Positions 48,538-59,545 of a stretch of 64,000 nucleotides of DNA are shown piece by piece (position 1 is the first letter of the stretch; each line of letters begins with the position of its first letter). The notes under the pieces are model-generated. The model did not search any database and was not told where the DNA came from. It worked only from the letters and a program-made list of their open reading frames with translations. Made by a program: the position numbers and the translations under genes. Source of the stretch: Pseudomonadota bacterium (lineage in GTDB: Bacteria; Pseudomonadota; Gammaproteobacteria; Enterobacterales; Enterobacteriaceae); contig JAGTSE010000014.1 of assembly GCA_018261615.1 (NCBI GenBank), positions 124,001-188,000 of the forward strand, given 5' to 3'.

Positions 48538-50219
48538 GCCAGTTCCTCCAGCGGGAGCCTTAAAGTAATGCGGGTAAACAGATCCGGTTCACAGGCAATG
48601 CTGATACCGCAGTCGTTACCGAAGCGGGCGCGCAACCGCTTATCCACCAGGCTCATCCCCAGCCCGCTGGCATCATCTTTCGGTTGATACAGACCCGCAT
48701 TATCTTCCACCGCCAGTAGCAGATGATCCCCGTCCTGGCTGGCGTTGATGGAAATCTCGCCGACGCCGAGCAACTGCGATGTACCATGCTTAATGGCATT
48801 CTCGACAATCGGTTGCAGCGTAAATGCCGGTAGCTGCAAATGCGACAGCGCCTCCGGCACATGTAACTGCACCTGCAACCGCGACTGGAAGCGCGCTTTT
48901 TCGATTTGCAGATAGGCATTCACATGTTCAATTTCATCCGCCAGCGTGACGATCTCTGATGGACGCTTTAAGTTTTTGCGAAAGAAGGTCGAGAGGTATT
49001 GCACCAGCAACCCGGCCTGGTCACTGTCGCGGCGGATCACCGCTTTTAACGTATTCAGCGCATTGAACAGAAAATGGGGGTTCACCTGCGCATGTAGTAA
49101 CTTAATTTCTGACTGCGTCAGCAGCGCCTTCTGCCGTTCGTACTGCCCGGCGAGAATTTGCGCCGACAGCAGTTGTGCGATCCCTTCGCCCAGTGTGCGG
49201 TTGATGGAGCTGAACAGGCGGTTTTTCGCCTCGTATAACTTGATGGTACCCACCACGCGCTGGTTTTCGCCGCGAAGCGGAATGACTAATGTCGAACCTA
49301 ATTTGCAGTGTGGATGCAACGAGCAGCGATACGGCACTTCATTGCCGTCGGCGTACACCACTTCGCCGGTTTCGATGGCACGCTGCGTCCAGACTGAGGA
49401 GATCGGCCGTCCTGGTAAGTGATGATCGTCACCAATGCCGGTAAAAGCCAGCAGCTTGTCGCGATCGGTAATGGCCACCGCGCCAATCTCCAGCTCTTGA
49501 TAAAGCACCTGCGCCACCTTCATGCTGTTCTCTTCGTTAAAACCCTGGCGCAAAATCCCTTCGGTGGAGGCGGCCACTTTCAGCGCGGTGGCGGAAAACG
49601 CCGAGGTATACTTCTCGAACATGGCGCGTTTATCCAGCAGGATACGCATAAACAGCGCGGCACCGACGGTATTGGTGACCATCATCGGCGCGGCAATGCT
49701 CTGCACCAGATGCAGTGCGCTGTCGAACGGCCGGGCAATCAGCAGAATAATCAGCATCTGCGTCAACTCCGCCACACAGGTGATTGCCCCAGCGGTGAAC
49801 GGGCTAAAGACCAGATCGGTGCGACCACGTTTAATCAACGCACTGTGTACCAGACCGCCAAGCAGCCCTTCGACAATGGTGGAAATCATACAGCTCAGCG
49901 CCGTCATACCACCCATCGAGTAACGGTGCAGGCCACCGGTCAACCCGACCAGACCGCCCACCAGCGGGCCGCCGAGCAAGCCGCCCATTACCGCGCCAAT
50001 CGCCCGGGTATTCGCGATAGAGTCTTCGATATGCAGCCCGAAATAGGTGCCAAGAATGCAGAAAATAGAGAAGGTGACGTAGCACAATAATTTGTGCGGC
50101 AGGCGGACGGTAACCTGCATCAGTGGGATAAACAAGCGCGTCTTACTCATCAACCAGGCGATAACCAGAAACACGCACATCTGTTGTAGCAGCAACAGCA
50201 CCAGATTGAATTCGTACAT
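48531..50219 (-). CDS. btsS: Pyruvate-sensing histidine kinase BtsS (LytS family)
   Basis: An inner-membrane kinase that binds external pyruvate. It has a 5TM-LYT sensor (helices within about 1-200), a GAF domain (about 220-350) and the LytS-type kinase with the phospho-accepting histidine in [19 protein letters not shown] and ATP-binding [10 protein letters not shown] and [12 protein letters not shown] take the start at 50219 ([17 protein letters not shown]), giving 562 aa as in E. coli; the 70-codon upstream extension has no family match and would cover the promoter. It is divergent from mlrA. Confidence 0.94.
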   Translation of the reverse strand: MYEFNLVLLLLQQMCVFLVIAWLMSKTRLFIPLMQVTVRLPHKLLCYVTFSIFCILGTYFGLHIEDSIANTRAIGAVMGGLLGGPLVGGLVGLTGGLHRYSMGGMTALSCMISTIVEGLLGGLVHSALIKRGRTDLVFSPFTAGAITCVAELTQMLIILLIARPFDSALHLVQSIAAPMMVTNTVGAALFMRILLDKRAMFEKYTSAFSATALKVAASTEGILRQGFNEENSMKVAQVLYQELEIGAVAITDRDKLLAFTGIGDDHHLPGRPISSVWTQRAIETGEVVYADGNEVPYRCSLHPHCKLGSTLVIPLRGENQRVVGTIKLYEAKNRLFSSINRTLGEGIAQLLSAQILAGQYERQKALLTQSEIKLLHAQVNPHFLFNALNTLKAVIRRDSDQAGLLVQYLSTFFRKNLKRPSEIVTLADEIEHVNAYLQIEKARFQSRLQVQLHVPEALSHLQLPAFTLQPIVENAIKHGTSQLLGVGEISINASQDGDHLLLAVEDNAGLYQPKDDASGLGMSLVDKRLRARFGNDCGISIACEPDLFTRITLRLPLEELAC

Positions 50220-50439
50220 ACCGGCAAATACCACATCAACTAAAGCGCGTAACATACATGGAGTCGTCGTGCGTTTCTTTGAAGCGCTGCAAAAAAATAG
50301 TAAATCGTGCTCTGTATCACAAAGTCTTACCAGATAATTCCCCTTTAACCTGCCGCCCAGGCAATTTTTTGCCAATTTCGCTTCACGCGACTGCCAGAGG
50401 CTACAGTTAAAGCAGGAGCCAGTAAGCAAAGGTGAAACT

Positions 50440-51171
50440 ATGGAGCTTTACACAATTGGTGAAGTGGCGTTGTTATGCGATGTCAATCCCGTCACACTAC
50501 GAGCCTGGCAGCGACGTTACGGGTTATTGAAACCGCAACGCACGGATGGCGGCCACCGACTTTTTACCGAATCAGACATCGACCGCATTCGGGAGATCAA
50601 AAGCTGGATCAGCAATGGCGTTCAGGTCAGCAAAGTGCAAACCCTGCTTTCCAGCGAACCCGCCGAGGTTCGCGACGCCTGGCGGGAGCAGCAAGAGACC
50701 GCGTTGCGCTATCTGCAACAGGGCAATCAGCAACAGTTGCACCAGTGGATCAAAGAACACGAACGCGACTACCCGGCCAGCACACTGACCAGCAATCTGA
50801 TTATGCCTTTACGCCACCGCCTGCAGAACCCGCAGCCCGCCCTGCAAGCTATGCTCAGTCTGCTCGATGGCATATTGATTAGCCATATTTCCGGCTCTCT
50901 GACGCGGGCACGCAAAAAGAGCGGCCAGAACGCGCTGGTGATCGGCTGGAATATTCACGACACTCCCCGTTTATGGCTGGAAGGCTGGATCGCCAGCCAG
51001 CAAGGCTGGCGAGTGGACGTGCTAGCACATTCACTCAGCCATTTGCGCCCGGAGATGTTTGACGGCCAGACGCTGCTGGTGTGGTGCGGAGAAAGCCCGA
51101 CAACAGCGCAACTGCAGCAGTTGCTGACATGGCAGGAAAACGGCCACCGCGTTGCGCTTCTCGGTATTTAA
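50440..51171 (+). CDS. mlrA: MerR-like regulator of csgD, MlrA
   Basis: Activates csgD and so curli and biofilm matrix, under control of c-di-GMP through DgcM/PdeR; DgcE encoded earlier in the window feeds the same pathway. The MerR helix-turn-helix is at the N-terminus (YTIGEVALLCDVNPVTLRAW, RRYGLLKPQRTDGGHRLF). The C-terminal half is a cobalamin-domain-like fold without the cobalamin ligand motif. The 243 aa equal E. coli MlrA. Confidence 0.96.
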   Translation: MELYTIGEVALLCDVNPVTLRAWQRRYGLLKPQRTDGGHRLFTESDIDRIREIKSWISNGVQVSKVQTLLSSEPAEVRDAWREQQETALRYLQQGNQQQLHQWIKEHERDYPASTLTSNLIMPLRHRLQNPQPALQAMLSLLDGILISHISGSLTRARKKSGQNALVIGWNIHDTPRLWLEGWIASQQGWRVDVLAHSLSHLRPEMFDGQTLLVWCGESPTTAQLQQLLTWQENGHRVALLGI

Positions 51172-51229
51172 TGTTTTATCAACAACCCGGCTCCCTTTAT
51201 ACTACTTGCCTTAACAAAAGGAACAACAT

Positions 51230-51343
51230 ATGAAGGCTGGTAAAATTATCGTCATCGCGGTTTTTCTGCTGATGGCTATCGGCGGCATCAGTGGCGTGAT
51301 GCTCGCAGGTTATTCGTTTATTGTGCGTGGCGGTGCTGGCTAA
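51230..51343 (+). CDS. yohO: Small membrane protein YohO
   Basis: A 37-aa single-helix protein, [20 protein letters not shown] followed by [17 protein letters not shown], clearly the ortholog of E. coli YohO (DUF2633 type). An AAAAGGAACAACAT ribosome-binding site precedes the ATG. It lies between mlrA and the convergent yehW, overlapping the end of yehW by 26 bases. Role unknown. Confidence 0.92.
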   Translation: MKAGKIIVIAVFLLMAIGGISGVMLAGYSFIVRGGAG

Positions 51344-52055
51344 GCCAGCGCGTCAACCGCTCAAATGCCCGGTCGACAATAATCGCGGCCAGCGCAACCA
51401 GAATTGCCCCCTGAATAACATAAGCCGTATTAAAACCGCTCAACCCGATGATAATCGGCGTACCGAGCGTACTCGCGCCCACCGTTGAGGCAATCGCCGC
51501 CGTACCGATATTGATGATCACCGAGGTGCGTACACCGGCAATGATCACCGGCGCCGCCAGCGGCAGCTCCACTTTCACCAGCCGCTGCCACGCGCTCATC
51601 CCCATGCCCTGCGCCACGCTTTGTACGCTCTCTGGCACGGCGGCGATCCCGGCCAGCGTGCCCTGTAAAATCGGCAAAATCCCGTACAACACCAGCGCAA
51701 TCACCGCCGGTTCTTTACCAAACCCCATGACCGGTACGGCAATCGCCAGCACCGCCACCGGCGGAAAAGTTTGCCCGACTGCAGCGATGGTTTCCGCCAG
51801 CGGACGAAATTCGCGACCGGCCGGACGGGTCACCACAATGCCGACACCTATACCGAGCACAATGGAAATCGCGCTGGAAATACCGACCAGCGCAAAATGC
51901 GCCGCGGCCAATGACACGAAGCTCTCCTGCAGGTAGACCGGGCGCGGCAGTTGCGGAAACAGCGCGCTGAACAACACGGCGCTGTGCGGCAGCCACAGTA
52001 ACAGTGCCATAAATAGCGCGATTAACCATAACAGGGGATCACGCAGAAGCCTCAC
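51318..52055 (-). CDS. yehW: Osmoprotectant ABC transporter permease YehW
   Basis: A 245-aa inner-membrane permease with about six helices and the EAA-type loop ([20 protein letters not shown]). It pairs with YehY, YehX and OsmF in an OpuC-like importer, a low-affinity glycine betaine system in E. coli. The GTG at 52055 ([15 protein letters not shown]) is the likely start; it has GGAGG upstream inside yehX and overlaps yehX by 17 bases. The longer frame to 52172 lies inside yehX. Confidence 0.92.
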   Translation of the reverse strand: MRLLRDPLLWLIALFMALLLWLPHSAVLFSALFPQLPRPVYLQESFVSLAAAHFALVGISSAISIVLGIGVGIVVTRPAGREFRPLAETIAAVGQTFPPVAVLAIAVPVMGFGKEPAVIALVLYGILPILQGTLAGIAAVPESVQSVAQGMGMSAWQRLVKVELPLAAPVIIAGVRTSVIINIGTAAIASTVGASTLGTPIIIGLSGFNTAYVIQGAILVALAAIIVDRAFERLTRWLSQHRHAQ

Positions 52056-52986
52056 CGCTGGCCTCCACACGCAATAAATCACGGAAATGCAGACTGCCAC
52101 AGGGCTGGCCGCTGTCATCATGCACTGGCAGGATCTCGCACTGTTGGGCGACAAACGCCGACAACGCTTCACGCAGCGTCATCTCTGCCCGCAGGGGTTC
52201 CCCCTCGTAAACCGGTTCACGGCGCAGATAGCCTTTCACCTGGCGTAGCGACAGCAGGCGCACGCCCAGCTCGCTACGGCCGAAAAATTCACGAACAAAA
52301 TCGTTGTGCGGCGCGGTCAGCAACGCCAGCGGTGTCCCTTGCTGCACCACTTTGCCCTTATCCATCAACACCAGGTGATCCGCCAGGTGTAACGCCTCAT
52401 CGATATCGTGAGTCACCAGTACAATGGTGCGCCCAAGCAGACGGTGAATACGCACCATTTCTTGCTGCAATGCCGCGCGGGTGACCGGATCCAGCGCACC
52501 GAAAGGTTCATCCATCAACAGCACTTCCGGATCGGCCGCCAGCGCGCGAGCTACTCCGACCCGCTGCTGTTGCCCGCCGGAAAGCTGATGCGGGAAACGG
52601 TCACGCAGCGAAACATCCAGTCCCAGCAGCGCCATCAGTTCATCCACCCGCGCGTCGCGCTGGCCGCGTGACCACTTTTGCAGTTGCAGCACGGTGGCGA
52701 TGTTCTGCGCCACCGTCCAGTGAGGAAACAGCCCAATCGACTGGATGGCATACCCCATGCGGCGGCGCAGCTCCAGTACCGGAAACTGGCGAATATCCTC
52801 ACCGGCAAAATAAATCGTGCCATCATCATGTTCTATCAGCCGGTTGATCATCTTCAGAGTGGTCGATTTTCCGGAACCTGAAGTACCAATCAATACCGAA
52901 AAAGCGCCCGTTTTGACATGCAGATCGAGATGGCTGACAGCCTGTTGTCCGGCAAAGGTTTTGCTGACATTTTTAAATTCAATCAT
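52039..52986 (-). CDS. yehX: Osmoprotectant ABC transporter ATPase YehX
   Basis: The ATP-binding subunit. It has Walker [11 protein letters not shown], the Q-loop in [11 protein letters not shown], signature [15 protein letters not shown], Walker [13 protein letters not shown], then a C-terminal extension of the CBS-like kind ([19 protein letters not shown]). 315 aa against 308 in E. coli. It overlaps yehY by eight bases. Confidence 0.95.
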   Translation of the reverse strand: MIEFKNVSKTFAGQQAVSHLDLHVKTGAFSVLIGTSGSGKSTTLKMINRLIEHDDGTIYFAGEDIRQFPVLELRRRMGYAIQSIGLFPHWTVAQNIATVLQLQKWSRGQRDARVDELMALLGLDVSLRDRFPHQLSGGQQQRVGVARALAADPEVLLMDEPFGALDPVTRAALQQEMVRIHRLLGRTIVLVTHDIDEALHLADHLVLMDKGKVVQQGTPLALLTAPHNDFVREFFGRSELGVRLLSLRQVKGYLRREPVYEGEPLRAEMTLREALSAFVAQQCEILPVHDDSGQPCGSLHFRDLLRVEASGEASA

Positions 52987-54133
52987 GTTGTTTTACCTTC
53001 AGCAACGCGAGGCTTAAGCCACACAGCACATCTACAACGACGGCCAGCGCAATAACCGGGATCACGCCAAGCAGCACCAAATCCAGCGCGCTGCTCAGTA
53101 GCCCCTGGAAGACCAGCGAGCCGAAGCCTCCGGCGCCGATCAGCGCCGCGATCACCGCCATGCCGACCGTCTGCACCGCCACGACGCGCAAACTGCGTAG
53201 CAGCAGCGGCAGCGCCAGAGGAATACGTACCTGCCAGAAACGCTGGCGCGAGCTCATGCCCATCGCCTCGGCACTCTCCAGCACTTCCTGCGGCACCTGG
53301 TTAAGCCCGGCGACCACGCCACGCACCAACGGCAACAAGGCATACAAAATAAGGGCGATCAGCGCGGGCGTCATGCCGGTTCCGGCAATGCCGAAACGGC
53401 TCAGTACCGGGAAGTGCAGCACCAGCCCGGCCAGCGGTGCGATCAGCAGGCCGAACAGCCCGACAGAAGGAATGGTCTGGATGATATTGAGCACCGTGAA
53501 AACCGGCCCCTGCCGCGTCGGATGACGGTAGCACCATAAACCGATGGCAAACCCCACCACCAGCGCGGGAATGAGTGTACCGAAGAGCAGGGTCAGATGC
53601 TGTGCCAGCGCATCATTGAACACCTCCTGGCGGTTGCGGTATTCATGCAGCAACGAGAGATCATCCAGCTCGCCGCTGAGCAGTAAGAACAGTGGAAAAC
53701 ACCAGATTTGCGCATTGAGTAGCCAGCGCCAGACCGGGTGACTGGCAAGGCGGCGAATGGCGTCGCTACAGGCCAGCAGCGTCAACGCCAGCCACAACCA
53801 CAGCCCGCTTCCCGGCGATGTTCGCGCCAGCACACTGCCAGACTGTGCCAGCTCCGTCGCCGCCTTGCCCGCACTCCACACCAACAGGCAGAACAGCGCT
53901 TCGGCCAGCAGCAGCGTAGCGATTTGCGCAACGCGCCCCGGCACAAAACTGAGTATCAACAGTAGACAAGGTGCCAACAGCCAGAACGCCGGAAACAGCT
54001 GCCACAACGCGCGGCCTTCGCCCGATACCAGACGGTTTGGCGCATAGTTAACAAACGGTAGCCAGGCTGCCAGCAGCCCGATGACCATCAATAGCAGCAG
54101 CACACGATTATGGCAACGTCGCGAATCCTCCAT
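52979..54133 (-). CDS. yehY: Osmoprotectant ABC transporter permease YehY
   Basis: The larger permease (384 aa), with an extra N-terminal block of helices followed by the canonical permease domain with the EAA loop [22 protein letters not shown]. It is adjacent to osmF upstream (eight-base gap) and yehX downstream. Confidence 0.95.
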   Translation of the reverse strand: MEDSRRCHNRVLLLLMVIGLLAAWLPFVNYAPNRLVSGEGRALWQLFPAFWLLAPCLLLILSFVPGRVAQIATLLLAEALFCLLVWSAGKAATELAQSGSVLARTSPGSGLWLWLALTLLACSDAIRRLASHPVWRWLLNAQIWCFPLFLLLSGELDDLSLLHEYRNRQEVFNDALAQHLTLLFGTLIPALVVGFAIGLWCYRHPTRQGPVFTVLNIIQTIPSVGLFGLLIAPLAGLVLHFPVLSRFGIAGTGMTPALIALILYALLPLVRGVVAGLNQVPQEVLESAEAMGMSSRQRFWQVRIPLALPLLLRSLRVVAVQTVGMAVIAALIGAGGFGSLVFQGLLSSALDLVLLGVIPVIALAVVVDVLCGLSLALLKVKQHD

Positions 54134-54141
54134 AACAACGC

Positions 54142-55059
54142 TTATTTCACCAGCCCTTTTTCTTTCAGGTAATCGGCTGCCACTTTTTTCGCATCCAGCC
54201 CTTCAACGGCAATGCTGGCGTTCAGTTTTTGCAGCGTTTTTTCATCCAGGCTGGCGAAGACCGGTTTCAGCCACGCATCCAGTTGTGGATACGCTTTTAA
54301 CACCGCTTCACGCACTACCGGCGTGGGCGCATAGATCGGTTGCACGCCTTTCGGATCGCTCAGCGTTTGCAGCCCAAGCGCCGCAACCGGGCCATCCGTG
54401 CCGTAGGCCATCGCCGCATTCACGCCGGAAGTTTGCTGCGCGGCAGCTTTAATGGTCACTGCCGTGTCGCCGCCAGCCAGCGACAGCAGTTGATCCTGTT
54501 TCAGTGTAAAGCCGTACGCTTTCTCAAAGGCAGGTAACGCATCGGTGCGTTCGATAAACTCCGCCGATGCCGCCAGTTTGAATTCACCGCCCTCTTTCAG
54601 GTAACGGCTCAGATCGGCTAAGGAGGTGAGTTGATTTTTCTGCGCCAGATCCTGACGCACGGCAATCGTCCATGTGTTATTCGCCGGAGCGGGCGTCAGC
54701 CAGACCAGCTTATTCTGTTCGGCATCGAGTTTTTTCACTTTCTCGTAGCCCTGCTGCGCGTTTTTCCATGCAGGGTCATTTTCATCTTTAAAGAAAAATG
54801 CGCCGTTGCCGGTGTATTCGGGGTAAATATCCAGCTCGCCAGAGGTGATCGCCCCGCGCACCACCGGCGTGGTGCCAAGCTGCACTTTATTAACTGTTTT
54901 TACGCCATGACTTTCCAGTACCTGCAAGATGATATTGCCCAGCAGCGCACCTTCAGTATCTATTTTAGATCCCACTTTCACCGGTTCCGCTGCCTGCAAC
55001 GGCAGGCTCGTGGCAGCCACCAGCAGCAGTGAACACGCAATCTTATGGGTGATTGTCAT
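54142..55059 (-). CDS. osmF: Periplasmic glycine betaine-binding protein OsmF (YehZ)
   Basis: The solute-binding protein and first gene of osmF-yehYXW, an RpoS- and osmolarity-induced operon in E. coli. The signal peptide ([20 protein letters not shown]) is cleaved near LQA-AEPVK. The mature protein has the OpuAC fold, with [20 protein letters not shown] at the N-terminus and [18 protein letters not shown] forming the ligand pocket. 305 aa as in E. coli. Confidence 0.96.
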   Translation of the reverse strand: MTITHKIACSLLLVAATSLPLQAAEPVKVGSKIDTEGALLGNIILQVLESHGVKTVNKVQLGTTPVVRGAITSGELDIYPEYTGNGAFFFKDENDPAWKNAQQGYEKVKKLDAEQNKLVWLTPAPANNTWTIAVRQDLAQKNQLTSLADLSRYLKEGGEFKLAASAEFIERTDALPAFEKAYGFTLKQDQLLSLAGGDTAVTIKAAAQQTSGVNAAMAYGTDGPVAALGLQTLSDPKGVQPIYAPTPVVREAVLKAYPQLDAWLKPVFASLDEKTLQKLNASIAVEGLDAKKVAADYLKEKGLVK

Positions 55060-55174
55060 TCTATTTCCCTCATTTTTTGCCGCCTTTTTCAGCAGGTTGA
55101 GAAAAAAGCGTAGCCGAAAAATAGCGGCTTTGTCGCATGAAAACCCTAAACGATAAAGGAATAAGGTATAACGG

Positions 55175-55200
55175 AAAAAATCAGGCCGGTTACCCGGCCT
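55175..55200 (-). terminator. Intrinsic terminator of bglX
   Basis: AGGCCGG-4 nt-CCGGCCT followed on the minus strand by ATTTTTT, just after the bglX stop. Confidence 0.88.
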
Positions 55201-55208
55201 GGGAGAGA

Positions 55209-57506
55209 TTAGCGCAGTTCGAACTCGCCCTGATTGACGCGTGCGGAATCAACGCCGATAAAGACATTGAATTTGCCCGGCTCCGCCGCATATTTCATCT
55301 GCTGGTTCCAGAACTTCAGCGCATTCACATCGATCGGGAAGCTGACGGTTTTGGTTTCGCCCGGTTGCAGGTTCACCTTGTCAAAGCCGCGCAGTTGTTT
55401 AACCGGACGGCTCATCGACGCGGTGACATCCTGCAAATACATCTGGATCACCGTTTCACCCGCACGCTTGCCGGTGTTGGTCACCTCCACGCTGGCGGTC
55501 AATTTGCCAGTGCTGGTCATCGACGGCGCGGACATTTTCACGTCAGAGACTTTGAATGTGGTGTAGCTAAGGCCATAACCGAATGGATAGAGCGGCCCGT
55601 TCGCTTCATCAAAGTAACGGGAAGTGTATTTGTTCGGCTTGTCGGCATTGTACGGACGGCCAGTATTCAGATGGCTGTAGTAAACCGGGATCTGCCCCAC
55701 CGAGCGCGGGAAGGACATCGGCAGCTTACCGGACGGGTTGTAATCACCAAACAGAATATCAGCAATGGCATTCCCCCCTTCCGTCCCGGCGAACCAGGTT
55801 TCGAGGATCGCATCAGCCTGCTGATCCTCTTTCACTAGCGCCAGCGGGCGACCATTCATCAGCACCAGTACCAGCGGTTTGCCGGTCGCTTTCAGAGCGG
55901 CAATCAGATCACGCTGGCTTTGCGGAATGGTAATGTTGGTACGGCTGGAAGCTTCGTGCGCCATCCCCTGCGCTTCCCCCACCACAGCAACCACTACGTC
56001 GGATTTCTTCGCCGCTGCCACCGCTTCATCAATCATCGCCTTCGGCGAACGCGGATCGACCACCACCGCCGGTTCATACAGATTGAGGAAGTTAACGATG
56101 TCTTTGTCATTGGTGATGTTCGCCCCTTTGGCGTACAGCACGTTGCCTTTACCGGCCAGCGCATTGCGGATGCCTGCCAGCACGGTCACGGACTGATCGG
56201 CCACACCCGCAGCAGACCAGCTTCCCATCGAGTCGCGTTTGCTGTCAGCCAGCGGCCCAACTACCGCCACGGTGTCGGTTTTTTTCAGTGGCAGTGTCTC
56301 AAGGCGGTTTTTCAGCAGCACCATACTTTCGCGCGCCACTTCACGCGCTTCTTTGCGGTGCAGACGGCTTTCCGCATTGGTATCTTGCGGGTCGCTCTCT
56401 TTCGGGCCGAGATGGCTGTACGGATCGTTAAACAAGCCCATGTCGTACTTCACGTTCAGCACATGGCGCGTGGCATCGTCCAGCTCCTCCATCGTCACCT
56501 TGCCGGATTTCAGCAGCCCCGGCAGATACTTGCTGTAGTATTCGTCGCTCATGCTCATGTTGATGCCAGACGTCAACGCCACACGCACTGCATCTTCCGG
56601 ATCGGCGGCCGTGCCATGTTTGATAAGCTCTTTGATCGCACCGTGATCGGAAATGGTGATGCCTTTGAAGTGCCACTGATCGCGCAGCAGATCTTTTAAC
56701 AGCCAGGAATCCGACGAAGCGGGCGTACCGTTTAGCGAGTTAAGCGCCACCATCACGCCGCCGCTACCTGCATCAAGCGCCGCTTTGTACGGCGGCATAT
56801 AGTCGTTAAACAGACGCTGCGGGCTCATATCGACGGTGTTGTATTCTTTACCGCCTTCTACCGCGCCATAAGCGGCAAAGTGTTTAACGCTGGTCATCAC
56901 TGAATAGCGATCCGCCGGGCTTTTGCCCTGCATCGCTTCTACCATCGTGCGCCCCATTTCAGAGGTCAGGAAGGTGTCTTCACCAAACCCTTCCGACACG
57001 CGGCCCCAGCGCGGATCTCGGGAAACGTCCACCATTGGTGCCCAGGTCATATTCAGGCCGTCATCGGCGGCTTCATACGCAGAAATGCGCCCCACAGTGC
57101 GCACCGCGTCAAGGTTAAAACTGGAGGCCAGACCAAGGCTAATAGGGAAGACGGTACGCTGGCCGTGAATCACATCGTAGGCGAAAAAGAGGGGAATTTT
57201 CAGGCGGCTCAGTTGCATCGCCTGATCTTGCATCGCGCGGATATCCGGACGGGTGACGGTGTTAAAAATCGCCCCCACCTGGCTCTTTTTGATCATCTCG
57301 CGGATAGCTTCCTTCGGGTTATCCGGGCCAACACTGATAAGACGTAACTGGCCAATTTTTTCATCAACCGTCATCTTTTTGAGCAACTCAGTGACAAATG
57401 CATCCCTTGCTTCCGGCGTCAGCGGATGGTTGCCAATCAGCTCCTCAGCCAGCGCGGGTTGCAGCGCGAGGCTCAGCGCGACACCTACAGAACATAGCCA
57501 TTTCAT
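55209..57506 (-). CDS. bglX: Periplasmic beta-glucosidase BglX (GH3)
   Basis: A family 3 glycoside hydrolase exported to the periplasm. The signal peptide is MKWLCSVGVALSLALQPALA. The N-terminal (beta/alpha)8 domain has the catalytic nucleophile aspartate in GITISDHGAIKEL. An alpha/beta sandwich (VVAVVGEAQGMAHEASSR) and a fibronectin-III-like C-terminal domain ending GVDSARVNQGEFELR follow. The ATG at 57506 gives the E. coli length of 765 aa; the upstream extension is unsupported. It is divergent from dld. Confidence 0.96.
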   Translation of the reverse strand: MKWLCSVGVALSLALQPALAEELIGNHPLTPEARDAFVTELLKKMTVDEKIGQLRLISVGPDNPKEAIREMIKKSQVGAIFNTVTRPDIRAMQDQAMQLSRLKIPLFFAYDVIHGQRTVFPISLGLASSFNLDAVRTVGRISAYEAADDGLNMTWAPMVDVSRDPRWGRVSEGFGEDTFLTSEMGRTMVEAMQGKSPADRYSVMTSVKHFAAYGAVEGGKEYNTVDMSPQRLFNDYMPPYKAALDAGSGGVMVALNSLNGTPASSDSWLLKDLLRDQWHFKGITISDHGAIKELIKHGTAADPEDAVRVALTSGINMSMSDEYYSKYLPGLLKSGKVTMEELDDATRHVLNVKYDMGLFNDPYSHLGPKESDPQDTNAESRLHRKEAREVARESMVLLKNRLETLPLKKTDTVAVVGPLADSKRDSMGSWSAAGVADQSVTVLAGIRNALAGKGNVLYAKGANITNDKDIVNFLNLYEPAVVVDPRSPKAMIDEAVAAAKKSDVVVAVVGEAQGMAHEASSRTNITIPQSQRDLIAALKATGKPLVLVLMNGRPLALVKEDQQADAILETWFAGTEGGNAIADILFGDYNPSGKLPMSFPRSVGQIPVYYSHLNTGRPYNADKPNKYTSRYFDEANGPLYPFGYGLSYTTFKVSDVKMSAPSMTSTGKLTASVEVTNTGKRAGETVIQMYLQDVTASMSRPVKQLRGFDKVNLQPGETKTVSFPIDVNALKFWNQQMKYAAEPGKFNVFIGVDSARVNQGEFELR

Positions 57507-57694
57507 GTCGTATTTACTCTCTTGTATTTCACCCATAATCGCGGAACGGACCGCGAAAAAAACGCAGTGTGCCATAATCCTGGCATGTCTTGCAGAGTTG
57601 GACTCTGATTTTTCTGCGAATTCACTCCCCCGTCAGGTTTAGCAGGACTACTATTACAGGCACAAAAATGCTGACTCACCACCAGGAGTGGAAT

Positions 57695-59443
57695 ATGTCA
57701 TTCGCAACTTCAAACGAGAACCACACATTTTTACACGAGCTGAAACGACTGGTCGGTACGTCTCACCTGTTGACCGATCCCGCCAAAACCGCACGCTACC
57801 GTAAAGGCTTTCGCTCCGGCCACGGCGATGCGCTGGCAGTTGTGTTTCCTGGAACCTTAGTGGAGCTGTGGCGCGTGCTGCATGCCTGCGTCAGCGCTGA
57901 CAAAATCATCCTGATGCAGGCGGCGAATACCGGCCTGACCGAAGGCTCAACGCCCAGCGGCAATGATTATGACCGCGATATTGTGATTATTAGTACCCTG
58001 CGGCTCGACAAGCTGCACCTGCTGGATAACGGCGAGCAGGTGCTGGCGTATCCTGGCACCACGCTCTACTCGCTGGAAAAGGCGCTTAAACCGCTGGGCC
58101 GCGAGCCGCACTCGGTGATTGGTTCCTCCTGCATTGGTGCCTCGGTGATTGGCGGGATCTGCAATAATTCCGGCGGTTCACTGGTGCAGCGCGGCCCGGC
58201 CTATACTGAGATGTCGCTGTTCGCCCGTATCGACGAGCAGGGCAAATTGCAGTTGGTTAACCATCTGGGCATTGATTTGGGGGAAACGCCGGAGCAGATC
58301 CTCAGCGCGCTGGATGACGAAAGCATCAAAGCGAGTAACGTGCGACACGATCAGCGTCACGGCCACGATAATGATTACATCACCCGCGTGCGCGATGTAG
58401 AAGCCGATACCCCGGCGCGCTACAACGCCGATCCGGATCGGCTGTTTGAATCCTCCGGCTGTGCAGGCAAACTCGCGGTTTTTGCGGTGCGTCTGGATAC
58501 TTTCCCGGCGGAAAAACAGCAGCAGGTGTTCTATATCGGCACCAATCAGACCGCCGTATTAACGGAGATCCGCCGCCACATTCTGGCGAACTTCGCCCAC
58601 CTGCCGGTGGCGGGCGAATATATGCACCGCGATATTTACGACATCGCCGAACGCTACGGTAAAGACACGTTCCTGATGATCGACAAGCTCGGCACCGACA
58701 AAATGCCGCTGTTCTTTACCCTGAAGGGACGCACCGAAGCGCTGCTGGATAAAGCGCCGCTGTTCAAGCCGCACTTTATTGACCGTTCACTGCAAAAAAT
58801 CAGCGCCGTTTTCCCGTCGCACCTGCCGCCGCGTATGAAAACGTGGCGTGATAAGTATGAGCATCATCTGCTGTTGAAGATGTCCGGCGATGGCATTGCG
58901 GAAGCGCAAAACTGGCTGACGGACTATTTTGCCAGCGCCGAAGGCGGCTTTTTCGTCTGTACGCCGGAGGAAGGGAGTAAAGCCTTTTTACACCGCTTTG
59001 CCGCCGCCGGTGCGGCGATCCGCTATCAGGCGGTACATGCCGACGAAGTGGAAGATATTCTGGCTCTCGACATCGCTCTCAGGCGCAACGATACCGAGTG
59101 GTTTGAGCATCTGCCGCCGGAAATCGACAACCAACTGGTGCACAAACTCTACTATGGCCACTTTATGTGCCACGTTTTCCACCAGGACTACATCGTCAAA
59201 AAAGGCGTCGACGCCCACGCGCTGAAAGAGCAAATGCTTGAGCTACTACGCCAGCGCGGCGCGCAATACCCTGCGGAACATAACGTGGGTCACCTGTATG
59301 AAGCCGCAGAAACGCTGAAACAGTTTTATCGGGAAAATGATCCGACAAACAGTATGAACCCCGGCATCGGAAAAACCACTAAGCGTAAATTCTGGCAAGA
59401 TGAGTTAACGACAGATAATCACGCTGACATGACGATAAAATAG
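57695..59443 (+). CDS. dld: Quinone-dependent D-lactate dehydrogenase
   Basis: A peripheral inner-membrane FAD enzyme that oxidises D-lactate and passes electrons to quinone. The FAD-binding (PCMH) domain contains ANTGLTEGSTPSGNDYDRDI and SVIGSSCIGASVIGGICNNSGG. The membrane-binding C-terminal domain includes EHHLLLKMSGDG and YYGHFMCHVFHQDY. I place the start at 57695 with AGGAG upstream, giving 582 aa. The upstream frame to 57590 has no family support. The C-terminal tail is about 10 residues longer than in E. coli. Confidence 0.96.
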   Translation: MSFATSNENHTFLHELKRLVGTSHLLTDPAKTARYRKGFRSGHGDALAVVFPGTLVELWRVLHACVSADKIILMQAANTGLTEGSTPSGNDYDRDIVIISTLRLDKLHLLDNGEQVLAYPGTTLYSLEKALKPLGREPHSVIGSSCIGASVIGGICNNSGGSLVQRGPAYTEMSLFARIDEQGKLQLVNHLGIDLGETPEQILSALDDESIKASNVRHDQRHGHDNDYITRVRDVEADTPARYNADPDRLFESSGCAGKLAVFAVRLDTFPAEKQQQVFYIGTNQTAVLTEIRRHILANFAHLPVAGEYMHRDIYDIAERYGKDTFLMIDKLGTDKMPLFFTLKGRTEALLDKAPLFKPHFIDRSLQKISAVFPSHLPPRMKTWRDKYEHHLLLKMSGDGIAEAQNWLTDYFASAEGGFFVCTPEEGSKAFLHRFAAAGAAIRYQAVHADEVEDILALDIALRRNDTEWFEHLPPEIDNQLVHKLYYGHFMCHVFHQDYIVKKGVDAHALKEQMLELLRQRGAQYPAEHNVGHLYEAAETLKQFYRENDPTNSMNPGIGKTTKRKFWQDELTTDNHADMTIK

Positions 59444-59496
59444 CCAGGATACAGGCTGTATTGTGTGCTCCTTTCGTAATAGAGTAGCGAAAAACG

Positions 59497-59516
59497 CCAG
59501 AGAAACGTTTCTCTGG
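59497..59516. promoter_or_regulatory. Perfect 20-bp palindrome upstream of the acetyltransferase
   Basis: CCAGAGAAACGTTTCTCTGG is a perfect dyad with an AAACGTTT centre, the core style of LacI/GalR-family operators such as PurR and Cra. It lies 50 bp before the acetyltransferase start and could equally be an RNA hairpin. Confidence 0.5.
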
Positions 59517-59545
59517 TTCCCCGCTTTGAAGGAGCACACCTTTCC

